Source: Candidatus Zixiibacteriota bacterium (GTDB taxonomy: Bacteria; Zixibacteria; MSB-5A5; GN15; FEB-12). From it: a stretch of 64,000 nt of DNA. Made by a program: the position numbers and the translations under genes. The notes below the pieces were generated by a model, which had not been told where the DNA came from, did no database searches, and saw only the letters and a list, made by a program, of their open reading frames with translations. The stretch covers positions 2,263,725 through 2,327,724 of the forward strand of contig CP070777.1 of NCBI GenBank assembly GCA_020346225.1, in the 5' to 3' direction. Shown here piece by piece: positions 38,275 through 47,245 of the stretch (its first letter is position 1; the number at the start of each line of letters is the position of its first letter).

Positions 38275-39461
38275 TACGCCATGCTTTTAAGATGATCTGG
38301 AATCGCAAACGGCGGAATAGCCTTCTTATAATAGAGATCTTCTTCTCGTTCATGGTGCTGTTTGCGGTCGGCGCCAAAGTCATCTCCGACCTAAACAAGT
38401 TCAGGCAACCGCTCGGTTTCGAATACGAGAACGTTCGCGTGCTGTATCCGGGATGGCATGCGGTGCAGGATACGATGTCTCCCGACGAGATGAAGAGTAT
38501 TCTGTCACAGGTGGCGCGTGAGCTGAGTTGCTGTCCGGAGGTCGAGTTGATCAGCTGTGCCGACGGCAATATCCCGTTCAGAAATGCCCGGTTCGGGACA
38601 ACCTTCAACTACGAGGGCCAAGATGTTTCGCTCGACTTCACCTATGCCGACGACGAGTTTGCCTCGGTTCTCAACATACCGCTGGCCGAAGGGCGCTGGT
38701 TCAGCCGTGAGGATGACGGTTCCTCAATGCGCCCAGTGGTCATAAGTCGGAAACTGAAAGATGAGGTGTTCGGTGACGAGCCGGTGGTCGGCACGGTCAT
38801 CACCGGCGAGAAGTACGACCGCGTCATCGTCGGGGTCATTGACAAGTACCTCTACCGGGGGGAACTGATGGAATACCGGTACGGCTTCTTTCAGCGGCGA
38901 GTCTTTCCCGACACCACTGATTATCTGCCGGACTTGATTCTGTTCAAGGTGCGGCCGGATGCCGGTTATCAATTCGAGGCTCAGTTGCTAAAGAGGCTGA
39001 CGTCGATGACACATGGGTGGCCGGTTAGGATCGAGTCGCTCGCTGACAAGAGGGCGGAGATGCTTAAAGATTACATGTGGGGCATCGCCACGGTGGGCCT
39101 GGTGGCCGGATTCCTAGTGTTGAATGTGGCGCTTGGTTTATTCGGCATACTGTGGTACTCCATAAACCGGCGGCGCGGTGAGATCGGTCTGCGCCGGGCT
39201 ATCGGAGCCACCATGGGAAAGATCTCGACACAGGTGCTATTCGAGGCCCTGGTGTTGGCAACTTTCGGGATAATCGCCGGCATATTCGTTGCCGCACAGG
39301 CGCCGATTATTGGAATTGATGATACCATCGGTGTTCCGGTCTATGTGATTGCAATGGCATATTCGGCCCTGATGATATATCTTATCGTGACGGTGTGTGC
39401 CCTGTATCCCAGCCGTCTGGCGGCCCGGGTTCAGCCGGCTGAAGCGCTCCACGACGAATAG
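38271..39461 (+). CDS. MacB-like ABC transporter permease (second)
   Basis: 396 residues overlapping the previous gene by 4 bp. Same topology: WNRKRRNSLLIIEIFFSFMV at the N-terminus, a periplasmic domain, and a C-terminal FtsX region with RRRGEIGLRRAIGATMGKIS. The two permeases are diverged and likely form a heterodimer with the ATPase dimer below. Confidence 0.92.
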   Translation: MIRHAFKMIWNRKRRNSLLIIEIFFSFMVLFAVGAKVISDLNKFRQPLGFEYENVRVLYPGWHAVQDTMSPDEMKSILSQVARELSCCPEVELISCADGNIPFRNARFGTTFNYEGQDVSLDFTYADDEFASVLNIPLAEGRWFSREDDGSSMRPVVISRKLKDEVFGDEPVVGTVITGEKYDRVIVGVIDKYLYRGELMEYRYGFFQRRVFPDTTDYLPDLILFKVRPDAGYQFEAQLLKRLTSMTHGWPVRIESLADKRAEMLKDYMWGIATVGLVAGFLVLNVALGLFGILWYSINRRRGEIGLRRAIGATMGKISTQVLFEALVLATFGIIAGIFVAAQAPIIGIDDTIGVPVYVIAMAYSALMIYLIVTVCALYPSRLAARVQPAEALHDE

Positions 39462-39499
39462 CGGGCGGGAACGGGGTAGAAGCAGGAGCGGTATCGCTG

Positions 39500-40870
39500 A
39501 TGATTCTGGTTATCGATGACGATAAGGCGGTCAGGTCCTCGCTGGGACTTCTTCTGAAGAATAACGGCTACGAGGTAGCCACCGCCGAGGATCCCAGGCA
39601 GGCGCTCAAGCTTGCCGCCGAACTCCGGCCCGAGCTGTTCGTTTTGGACATGAACTTCTCGCGCTCGACCTCCGGGGAAGAAGGCCTGGAGCTGCTGCGC
39701 AGATTAAAAAGTGCTTATCCCGACCGCCCGGTGATTCTCATCACCGCCTGGGGTTCGATTCCGCTCGCGGTCGAGGGCATGAAGGCCGGCGCCGCTGATT
39801 TCATAACCAAACCGTGGAACAATGACCGGTTTCTGCAGTCGCTTCGGACGGCTCTGAGCCTGTCGCGTCAGGCCACCGACGCCCGTCCCCTGCCGAAAGA
39901 CCGCGCCGAACTGGAAAAGCAATTCGATTTCACCGGTATCGTAGGTGGCAATCCCAATCTGCTGGCTGTTCTTCAGACGGCGGGACGCGTCAGCGCCACC
40001 GATGCTCCGGTGATGATAATGGGGGAAAGCGGCACCGGCAAGGAGCTGATCGCTGAGGCCATCCACCGGAACAGCGAGCGCCAGCGCGGGCCGTTCGTTA
40101 AAGTCAATCTGGGCGGTATTCCCACCACTCTCTTTGAGAGTGAAATGTTCGGGCATAAGAAAGGCGCTTTCACCGATGCCGTTGCGGACCGCATCGGCCG
40201 CTTTGAAATGGCCGACACCGGCACTATTTTTCTCGACGAGATCGGCGACCTCGATTCCAAGAGCCAGGTGAAGCTTCTCCGCGTGCTTCAGGACCGCAGT
40301 TTCGAAGTGCTCGGCACCAGCCGCACCAAAACGGTTGATTTCCGGCTGATCACGGCTACCAATCGGGATTTGGAGGCGATGGTGGTGGACGGTCGGTTTC
40401 GCGAAGATCTCTTTTACCGCATAAACCTTATCACGCTAAAACTGCCGCCGATGCGCGAGCGCCGCGATGATATTCCTCTGCTGGCCACCCGGTTCGTCGA
40501 CAATCTCAAGACCATTTACGGGCGTCACGACCTTTCTCTGTCGCCGCCGGCCCTGGAGTGGCTGGCCGGTCTGCCCTGGCCGGGTAATGTGCGCGAGCTC
40601 AAGAACGTTGTCGAAAGAACCGTCCTCGTGAGCACTCACGACCTTCTCGATGTTGAAGACTTCAAAAGTCAGCTGGATCGGGCTCCCAGAGAAGGCTCGG
40701 TGATAGACCTTCCGGCCGTGGGGACCGTCACCCTGGAACAGTTGGAAGAGTCGATGATTCGCAAGGCGCTCGAGTTTCACGGCAGCAACATCACCAAGGT
40801 CGCCGATTCCCTCGGTTTGAGCCGCGGGGCCCTCTACCGGCGGCTGGAAAAGTACGGCATAACGATATGA
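39500..40870 (+). CDS. NtrC-family sigma-54-dependent response regulator
   Basis: 456 residues: receiver (~1-120, phospho-Asp in FVLDMNF), AAA+ domain (~145-380) with Walker A GESGTGKE, then a Fis-type HTH (GSNITKVADSLGLSRGALYR). The sigma-54 contact loop reads GAFTDA rather than GAFTGA, a variant seen in many activators. It is encoded 38 bp after the permeases and overlaps its kinase by 4 bp. It probably activates the sigma-54 promoter at the head of this operon. Confidence 0.95.
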   Translation: MILVIDDDKAVRSSLGLLLKNNGYEVATAEDPRQALKLAAELRPELFVLDMNFSRSTSGEEGLELLRRLKSAYPDRPVILITAWGSIPLAVEGMKAGAADFITKPWNNDRFLQSLRTALSLSRQATDARPLPKDRAELEKQFDFTGIVGGNPNLLAVLQTAGRVSATDAPVMIMGESGTGKELIAEAIHRNSERQRGPFVKVNLGGIPTTLFESEMFGHKKGAFTDAVADRIGRFEMADTGTIFLDEIGDLDSKSQVKLLRVLQDRSFEVLGTSRTKTVDFRLITATNRDLEAMVVDGRFREDLFYRINLITLKLPPMRERRDDIPLLATRFVDNLKTIYGRHDLSLSPPALEWLAGLPWPGNVRELKNVVERTVLVSTHDLLDVEDFKSQLDRAPREGSVIDLPAVGTVTLEQLEESMIRKALEFHGSNITKVADSLGLSRGALYRRLEKYGITI

Positions 40871-42186
40871 AACTTCGCCGCCGCTTTATCACCTTTGCCG
40901 TCATCATTCACCTGATCCTGGTCGTTCTGTCGGTGATCGTTTTCTGGCAGAACCGTTATCTTTTTCTCGGCGCCGAGCTTCTGGTTGTCGTCAGCCTGGT
41001 TATTACCATTCATCTGTACCGCTCTTTTCTCAAGCCGCTCGACCTCATTGCCTCCGGCGTTGAATCTATCAAGGATCAGGATTTCAGCACCACCTTTATC
41101 AAGACCGGTCAGGAAGAACTGGACAGTCTCATCGATATCTACAACGGTATGATCGAACAGCTCCGCCGCGAACGCATCAAGCAGAGGGAACAGCACTATT
41201 TTCTGCAGCGTCTGATCGAGGCGACCCCGATCGGCATTATCATTCTCGATCTGGATGATAAGGTCACCATGCTGAATCCCGCGGCCAGGGCCATCCTGGG
41301 CGTCGAATCCGACCAGGCCATCGGCTGTCCCCTGGACCGCCTCAAGAACGTGCCGGGGATAGAGCTGGCCGGGATGACGGCCGGCGAGACGAGGATAATC
41401 AAAGTAAGCGGCGTACAGACCTACAAATGCCGCAAGTCGCATTTCCTTGATCGGGGTTTTCACCGCCATTTCGTGCTGATAGAAGAACTTACCCGGGAGA
41501 TAATAGGCACGCAGAAGCGAGCCTACGCCAAAGTGATTCGTATGATGTCGCACGAGGTGAACAACTCGGTCGGTGCGGTGAATTCTATCCTTCACTCGGC
41601 CCTGGACCTTCTGGGACGCTTTCCTCCCGAGGAAAGCGCCGACTACAAAAACGCCATTCAGGTGGCCGTTGACCGCAACAACGGGTTGAACGAGTTCATG
41701 GCCAATTTCGCCGATGTCGTGCGTCTCCCGGCCCCCAACAGGGAGCGGTACGATCTTCATACCGTGCTGAAATCGGTCGAAGTTCTCATGGGCGCCGAAT
41801 GCACCCGGCGGAACATCAGCTGGAAGTCCGAGCTGGTGCCGGGTCCCTTTGTGGTCAATATCGATGTCCAGCAGATTGAGCAGGCCCTCGTCAATGTCGT
41901 CAAGAACGCCATCGAGGCGGTGGAGGACGGCGGAAGTGTGACCGTCAAGACGACGGACGGCGAGTCGAGAATGCTGCGGATCATGGACGACGGCCGGGGC
42001 CTGGCGCCCGAGGCACAGCTGCGGCTATTCACTCCGTTTTACAGCACCAAGCGGGACGGCCAGGGAATTGGACTCACGCTGGTTCGCGAGATACTCGTCA
42101 ACCACGGCTTCGATTTCAATCTCGAGTCAAATGAGAAGGGTCTGACCGAGTTCTGGATAGACTTCGGCAATTCGCGCGGCCGCTGA
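40867..42186 (+). CDS. Membrane sensor histidine kinase (NtrY-like)
   Basis: 439 residues: two N-terminal transmembrane helices with a very short loop, a HAMP-like linker (~55-105), a PAS domain (~115-215), then H-box MMSHEVNNSVGAVNS and an ATPase domain (NVVKNAIEAVEDGG, DDGRGL, GIGLTLV). Because the periplasmic loop is tiny, the signal is probably sensed in the membrane or cytoplasm, or through the neighbouring transporter. Cognate kinase of the NtrC-type regulator it overlaps. The stop is 32 bp from the convergent small membrane gene. Confidence 0.94.
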   Translation: MKLRRRFITFAVIIHLILVVLSVIVFWQNRYLFLGAELLVVVSLVITIHLYRSFLKPLDLIASGVESIKDQDFSTTFIKTGQEELDSLIDIYNGMIEQLRRERIKQREQHYFLQRLIEATPIGIIILDLDDKVTMLNPAARAILGVESDQAIGCPLDRLKNVPGIELAGMTAGETRIIKVSGVQTYKCRKSHFLDRGFHRHFVLIEELTREIIGTQKRAYAKVIRMMSHEVNNSVGAVNSILHSALDLLGRFPPEESADYKNAIQVAVDRNNGLNEFMANFADVVRLPAPNRERYDLHTVLKSVEVLMGAECTRRNISWKSELVPGPFVVNIDVQQIEQALVNVVKNAIEAVEDGGSVTVKTTDGESRMLRIMDDGRGLAPEAQLRLFTPFYSTKRDGQGIGLTLVREILVNHGFDFNLESNEKGLTEFWIDFGNSRGR

Positions 42187-42218
42187 TCGTTTTGGGGCAA
42201 TGCCTCCGGAACGATTCC

Positions 42219-42428
42219 TCACTTTTTGTCCTTGCCGGATAACCAGGTGGAGACCCAGTAGCCCCGGATGTAGGCCAGGGCCATGGCCACCGGTATGAGC
42301 AGCGACCAGAGAATCGCCCGCATGAGCCCGTACTTGTCCAGCAACAGCGGAAAAAGGCAGACAAAAAGTCCCAGCCCGATCAGCGCCGTTACGGCCAGCC
42401 AGAATTTATTGATGAACTTGTGCGGCAT
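42219..42428 (-). CDS. Small membrane protein, 69 residues
   Basis: Two predicted transmembrane helices (FWLAVTALIGLGLFVCLFPL and AILWSLLIPVAMALAYI) with a basic end, SGKDKK. ATG 42428 follows a modest ribosome-binding site (GGAGAGATAAG). It is the third gene of an XRE/membrane-protein unit (49 bp after the previous one). Family not recognised. Confidence 0.7.
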   Translation of the reverse strand: MPHKFINKFWLAVTALIGLGLFVCLFPLLLDKYGLMRAILWSLLIPVAMALAYIRGYWVSTWLSGKDKK

Positions 42429-42477
42429 CTTATCTCTCCATCTGAAGTGAAGGCCGGGCCGCGCGCCGGAGCTTCAC

Positions 42478-43080
42478 TTATACAAACTCAACCTCTTCTT
42501 TTTCCCGAAGGAGAATCATGCCGATAACGACCGATGATATCGGCACCAGAATAAGGGACAAGGGCGACAGTACCACACTGACCTCCAGGGCTCCCGCCAC
42601 CATGCTGATATAAGCCAGGGCCACTATCAGATCGTTCAGCTTCTCTTTTATACGGAGCAGACGCAACGCGATCATCAGGTCGATAACGCCTATCGTTACC
42701 ATGGCTACGGCAACGAAGGAGACGTTGATTATGATTGCCAGAACCTCGTTGTCCGGCCACAGGCCGATGAGTGTCGTCTTGAGGACCACTGAAGCGATCT
42801 GAAATACGACAGCCCACAGGATGGAGAGCGAAATGAGCGTGTCGATGTCGCGGCAATTGTAGCGCTCGTTCAGCAGGTTGCGAAACATGACCAGAACGTA
42901 GATTATCAGTGCCGTCGAGACGATGAAAATGATGTCGGACGGCCCGAATACAGGTCCCCGGACATGAAACACCCGGATGCCTATGATATTCTGGATGATG
43001 GCGACGACAAAGGCCAGGGGGAAGAGAACGGCGTGGGTTATGGCCAGCCACCCGGCCAGAGCGTATCGGCTGCTACTCAT
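42478..43080 (-). CDS. Multi-pass membrane protein, 200 residues
   Basis: The start is ATG 43080 with AAGGAGT 8 bp upstream. About six transmembrane helices are separated by short loops, with an acidic tail EKEEVEFV. It lies 52 bp downstream of a small XRE regulator. Such XRE/membrane-protein pairs are common (for example with DUF2975 proteins), but I cannot place this one in a named family. Function unknown. Confidence 0.75.
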   Translation of the reverse strand: MSSSRYALAGWLAITHAVLFPLAFVVAIIQNIIGIRVFHVRGPVFGPSDIIFIVSTALIIYVLVMFRNLLNERYNCRDIDTLISLSILWAVVFQIASVVLKTTLIGLWPDNEVLAIIINVSFVAVAMVTIGVIDLMIALRLLRIKEKLNDLIVALAYISMVAGALEVSVVLSPLSLILVPISSVVIGMILLREKEEVEFV

Positions 43081-43132
43081 TCTTTCGACTCCTTGAGTAT
43101 GGGGGCACCAGGGCCCGCCGGTTATTACACGG

Positions 43133-43345
43133 TCAAACAAACTCGGGAATATATTCCAGTATATCGCCTGGCTGGCAGTCCAGCTCTTTGCAGATTGCTT
43201 CGAGCGTTACAAACCGCATGCCTTTCACTTTGCCGGTCTTGAGCAGCGAGAGGTTTGTCATCGAAATGCCCATCCGGTTTGAAAGCTCTGTCAGCGACAT
43301 CTTCCGCTTGACCAACATCATATCTAAGTTTATCTGAATTGGCAT
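43133..43345 (-). CDS. Small XRE/Cro-type regulator (YozG-like)
   Basis: 70 residues that are almost all HTH: LDMMLVKRKMSLTELSNRMG, then ISMTNLSLLKTGKVKGMRF and CKELDCQPGDILEYIPE. This is the compact YozG-like subgroup, which usually sits beside a membrane-protein gene, as here. It probably represses its own three-gene unit through the palindrome just upstream. Confidence 0.93.
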   Translation of the reverse strand: MPIQINLDMMLVKRKMSLTELSNRMGISMTNLSLLKTGKVKGMRFVTLEAICKELDCQPGDILEYIPEFV

Positions 43346-43386
43346 ACTTCTGTATACGCAGAAAATTCAAAAGCGGCAATAAATAC

Positions 43387-43403
43387 TTTATGTGTTACAT
43401 AAA
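43387..43403. promoter_or_regulatory. AT-rich palindrome upstream of the XRE gene
   Basis: TTTATGT-GTT-ACATAAA is an exact 7-bp inverted repeat, 42 bp upstream of the XRE start, in a markedly AT-rich island. Likely autoregulatory operator. Confidence 0.55.
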
Positions 43404-43503
43404 ATATATTAAGTGAAATATAATATCGTTGGCCTCATCGCAGACCTTCTACTACAGAGAGGGGACATCGTCCGGACGAGTTAAGTCGTTGTTGGATTGT
43501 AGC

Positions 43504-45336
43504 TTAACGGGAAGATTGAGTCGCCTGCATCATCGTCTTGAACAAATCCGAAGTGTCAGCAAGTTCCATTGCCTGGCCGACCTTGAATTGGGCAATATCA
43601 AGCGGTTCAAAGGCTTGTCCGTTCCAGTACAGAAACAGCCAGCGCTCGTCATTGAGGGCCGAAACGAGGTCGAAGCGCGCCGTGAGGACATCGCTGCCGT
43701 CGCCGGTCATTTCTAACAAGGTGGCGGTGAAAGCCGCTGTGTGGTACTGTTGACCGGCATGCAGGTTCTTTTCAGTACGCATGACCCGCGCGAACCAGCT
43801 GTCCAGCCAGCCGTGCCGGTCGGTGCGAATCACGAATGACGAATCGCCGGTGCGCTCGAGACTGAAAACGCCGCTGGCCGCCGACAGCAACCAGATGTGC
43901 TCGGGGCTGTCCAGGTGATAGTTCAGAATGTCCCAGGTGTAAAGACAAAGCATCGAGCTCGAAGTATTGAGGATCAGGGTGTGCTCGGGTCGCTCTCGCT
44001 CTATGTGGGGCAGAGCTGTCAGCAGTTCCGCTTCGTTCCGACCGAAAGACGGCACCATGAGCCAGGGTCTGACGGTTGAAAGAAGCGTTCCGGGAATTAG
44101 CACGATTATCACTGCGATCCAGCCGATAAAGCGTGTCCAGCGCGGTCGCAGGGGAGACTCAGGCTTCAGGCGGCGGGCTATGGGGCCTATGGAACCAGCA
44201 ACCATAGCTATCAGCATGCATGCGACTACGAGCGGAAAGTACATGTTTCTTTCACTCGCGTCGGTGCATAACTGCGGCATCAGGGCCACGAAGTAGATGA
44301 TGAAGGCCCACCAGGCCAGCGACCGACGCCGGTATGCCCAGAGGGCGAGCAACCACAGCAAGAAGACGGCCACTCCCGCGACGATATATGGCGTCACAAG
44401 TTGAGGAAAGAAGATCGGCATGACGGGAGGTGCCGGAGAGAATGTCCCCAGCCACATTATCGGAGAGTAGGCCACCAGGTGAGTCAGATAGGCTCCGGGT
44501 TGAGTGAGGGGATCAATATACAGGAACGTGTTCATATTACCGGTGGCCGTGAGCTTATAGAATGTGATATAACCCGCCAGAAGCAGGGCGGCCGGCACCC
44601 AGCAGAGCGGGTCTTTGACGAGTCGGGTGATTCGTTTTCGGCCCTCGGTCAAGCTGAGGCCTTCATCGTCGGTGCCGGTCGGCATGAGCAGAGAGAGGAG
44701 GATAACAGCTACCGGTGCGACCACCGCCGTTTCCTTACACCCCAGGGCCAGTATCATGGCGGCCAGCGAGCCGGCCAGGGCGGCAGGTTTTCGCCGCTTG
44801 AGCCAGTATGTGTGGCTCAGCAGGGCAAGAAGTATGAACTGAACGCACATCGGTTCGGTCAGCGTGGAAATCCAGCCCAGCCACATGGCATGGTCTTCGC
44901 ACGTCGCGAAGAACAGGCCGGTCAGAAAGGCCAGCCAGTGACGGCCACTGAGCTTCTGCACCAACAGGTAGAGGCTGGCGGTGACGCCGGCATGGAGAAG
45001 AAGAGAGACAAGGTGCAGGGGGAAGGGGTTATGGCCAAACAAACGTAGCGAAGCCACGATGACCATGCTGGGGATCGGTCGCCAGAAGTAGCCGGACCAG
45101 TTGGGGTCCTTCCACCACAGGTATTCGAATCCGGTGAAGCTCTTGACAGACCACAGGCCCCGCCACCAGTCGAAGTCCCGGGGATGGTCGGCGAGGATAT
45201 TAAGAAAGTAAAAGTCATCCAGGAAGAAGCCGCCCCGGAGATACGCCACGTTGAGCAGAAAGGCCAGCGCGGGGAGCACCACCAAGGCAAAGGCGGGACG
45301 ATTCCAGATGCGGTTATCTTTCACCCTGACAGCCAT
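43504..45336 (-). CDS. GT-C type integral membrane glycosyltransferase-like protein
   Basis: 610 residues with about 11 transmembrane helices and a soluble C-terminal ~170 residues. GGFFLDDFYFLNIL after the first helix is the acidic loop motif typical of GT-C glycosyltransferases (PMT/ArnT/O-antigen related). GYFWRPIPSMVIVAS and CEDHAMWLGWISTLTEP are further conserved-looking loops. Such enzymes transfer sugars from polyprenyl donors on the periplasmic side. No sugar genes are near, so the acceptor is unknown. Confidence 0.75.
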   Translation of the reverse strand: MAVRVKDNRIWNRPAFALVVLPALAFLLNVAYLRGGFFLDDFYFLNILADHPRDFDWWRGLWSVKSFTGFEYLWWKDPNWSGYFWRPIPSMVIVASLRLFGHNPFPLHLVSLLLHAGVTASLYLLVQKLSGRHWLAFLTGLFFATCEDHAMWLGWISTLTEPMCVQFILLALLSHTYWLKRRKPAALAGSLAAMILALGCKETAVVAPVAVILLSLLMPTGTDDEGLSLTEGRKRITRLVKDPLCWVPAALLLAGYITFYKLTATGNMNTFLYIDPLTQPGAYLTHLVAYSPIMWLGTFSPAPPVMPIFFPQLVTPYIVAGVAVFLLWLLALWAYRRRSLAWWAFIIYFVALMPQLCTDASERNMYFPLVVACMLIAMVAGSIGPIARRLKPESPLRPRWTRFIGWIAVIIVLIPGTLLSTVRPWLMVPSFGRNEAELLTALPHIERERPEHTLILNTSSSMLCLYTWDILNYHLDSPEHIWLLSAASGVFSLERTGDSSFVIRTDRHGWLDSWFARVMRTEKNLHAGQQYHTAAFTATLLEMTGDGSDVLTARFDLVSALNDERWLFLYWNGQAFEPLDIAQFKVGQAMELADTSDLFKTMMQATQSSR

Positions 45337-45444
45337 AAGTCCTCAGCGAAGTCATATACCAGACCATTACGCAGCTGTGCTCCCGGGGATTCAAGCTCAT
45401 GGAAGAATCGCCTCGGGTCGAACGATGACGGGTTTTAGTCAGTC

Positions 45445-45813
45445 TCAGTTCTTGCGCTGCTTACAGGCAGCCGACAAGAACAGGAGAAGACCGGCCACTA
45501 TCAGCAACACCGGTATCAGCGGCAGTTCCGGTTCCCACAGTTCCCAGATTCCGCCCACTAGGAAAAGCACACCGATAGCGACCCAGAACCATTCCAGTTT
45601 CAGCTTGTAGGCGCTTCGCAGAACCTGCATGAAAAGGGTAATTACCCCCACCCCCATCAGCACTACCCCAAGGGATAATTCGGCGAGAAAAGCCACGCCG
45701 ATCCAGATGAAGAACAGTCCCCAGCCGACTGTTCCCAACCTGTGACCCGACTCCCGCTTTGCCGGCACCTCGCCGGGGCCGGTATAATCCTGACCCGGAC
45801 TCTGGTTTTCCAT
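45445..45813 (-). CDS. Small membrane protein with four helices
   Basis: 122 residues from ATG 45813, chosen because GGAGG lies 8 bp upstream; the frame extends further but without a site. The N-terminal ~30 residues are polar, followed by four hydrophobic segments (TVGWGLFFIWIGVAFLAEL, LGVVLMGVGVITLFMQV and two more). It resembles LiaF/YvqF-type N-terminal membrane domains, but that is weak. Function unknown. Confidence 0.65.
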   Translation of the reverse strand: MENQSPGQDYTGPGEVPAKRESGHRLGTVGWGLFFIWIGVAFLAELSLGVVLMGVGVITLFMQVLRSAYKLKLEWFWVAIGVLFLVGGIWELWEPELPLIPVLLIVAGLLLFLSAACKQRKN

Positions 45814-45993
45814 AAGACTGCCTCCTGACGAAGTAAAGGTTTCTGATTGACTTGTGAATACCGGGTAGCCAGATGGTTCAAGGCCGCGAAATCGAGAACG
45901 GCATTCCGATATACCATTTAGCCTCTGCCGGGTGGCGCCCGTCAACAAAAAGTCTCAGCGCAGCAGCCGGAAGAGTTGCGGCGATTACAATAT

Positions 45994-47244
45994 TCACTTT
46001 CTCATTGTCGCCAGAAAGCGCGACCGCAAGCCGTCGCTCATGAGTGCCTTCTGCACCGGGGGCAATTTGAGAAATCCCCCGACGACCCCACGCATGAACT
46101 TGTGGGAAATACTCCGGGGGTTGTCAAAGAAGAGATTCTGGAGGGTGCCTCTCTCCAGGCACTGCAGGATGATTCGTTCGAAGGTATCCTCGGGATGAAA
46201 CACCCGCTGGCGACGCTTGAGCAGCTTCAAGGCCTGGCCGGCGCAATGCAGAGCGCAGACCCCGCAACCCAGGCAGATTGACTCGTCGATCTCGGGAGCA
46301 CCGTCATTCCCCGTTCCGATTGCATTGATAGGACAGGCCTCGACGCACATGCCGCATTCGGTACAGTTTTCCTCGTCGCGGCTGACGATGAAGGTCGATG
46401 TCACCACCGGCCCGGCATACCCGAACCGGCTTATCCCCTGAAGAACATTGCAGCAGCAGCCGCAACAGTGGCAGATGAACGAGACATTCTTGCGGCAATT
46501 GTCGGCACATAGCACCAGGCCCAGCTCCTTCGAACGGGCCAGGTTTTCCTGCATCTGCGTTTTGGAAACCTCCTTGGCCATGCCGTGCCTGAGCAGATAA
46601 TCGGTCGAGGGCCCCATCGTGGAGCAGGTTTCAAGCGGAACGTCGCACTTTTTGACACCCGCGTGCAGCTTCTCGTGGCGACAGGAGCAGAGACCGATGG
46701 CATATTTCTTGTGCATGTCGACAATGGCCGAGGCTTTCTCATAATCGAGGACTTCAACGAAATCGCTATCATCGATGGTTTCTTCATAGGGCAGGGCTCT
46801 CAACGGCGAAACCTTTTCCCCGCGTTTAAAATTGGCCGCATGGAACGTTTCCGGGTCCTGCATGTAGGTATGGAAAAGCCCGGCCCACTCCTTGAGATTC
46901 AGTTCTCCCCGGGTCCGCATCATGGTGAATTCGAAAATGCCGATGACGAGCGGTGATATCACGTACCGATAACCGCCCATCAGCCAGATATCCATGACCA
47001 GGCCCTTTGAGCACAGGCTGTCCAGCAGCTTTCTCAGTTTGTCCGGCTTGTATCCGGTGACCTTTTGAACCTTGTCGAAATCGGCCAGACCGTACGGCAT
47101 CTGCACCACTAGGTCGGCCTCCTCGGTGGTGTAGAGTTCCTTGAGGATGGCATGTAAGGCTTCGTTCCACGGTGCTCGCACTGACTGGCCGTCAATCTTC
47201 CTACCCAGCTTGCGATAGACATCTTTGGCAACGGTGTGTCCCAT
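45994..47244 (-). CDS. Cysteine-rich 2[4Fe-4S] protein with winged-helix-like N-terminus
   Basis: 416 residues. The N-terminal ~100 look like a winged helix (EEADLVVQMPYGLADFDKVQ, then KLRKLLDSLCSKGLVMD). The middle part has CSCRHEKLHAGVKKC and the dense cluster CHCCGCCCN. The C-terminal ferredoxin domain holds two clusters, CTECGMCVEACP and CLGCGVCALHCA. Proteins like this are annotated as 4Fe-4S binding proteins of unknown role and are common in anaerobes. It starts 1 bp after the AlkD-like gene ends, so the two are translationally coupled. A related shorter protein is at 52685-53233. Confidence 0.85.
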   Translation of the reverse strand: MGHTVAKDVYRKLGRKIDGQSVRAPWNEALHAILKELYTTEEADLVVQMPYGLADFDKVQKVTGYKPDKLRKLLDSLCSKGLVMDIWLMGGYRYVISPLVIGIFEFTMMRTRGELNLKEWAGLFHTYMQDPETFHAANFKRGEKVSPLRALPYEETIDDSDFVEVLDYEKASAIVDMHKKYAIGLCSCRHEKLHAGVKKCDVPLETCSTMGPSTDYLLRHGMAKEVSKTQMQENLARSKELGLVLCADNCRKNVSFICHCCGCCCNVLQGISRFGYAGPVVTSTFIVSRDEENCTECGMCVEACPINAIGTGNDGAPEIDESICLGCGVCALHCAGQALKLLKRRQRVFHPEDTFERIILQCLERGTLQNLFFDNPRSISHKFMRGVVGGFLKLPPVQKALMSDGLRSRFLATMRK

Positions 47245-47245
47245 G

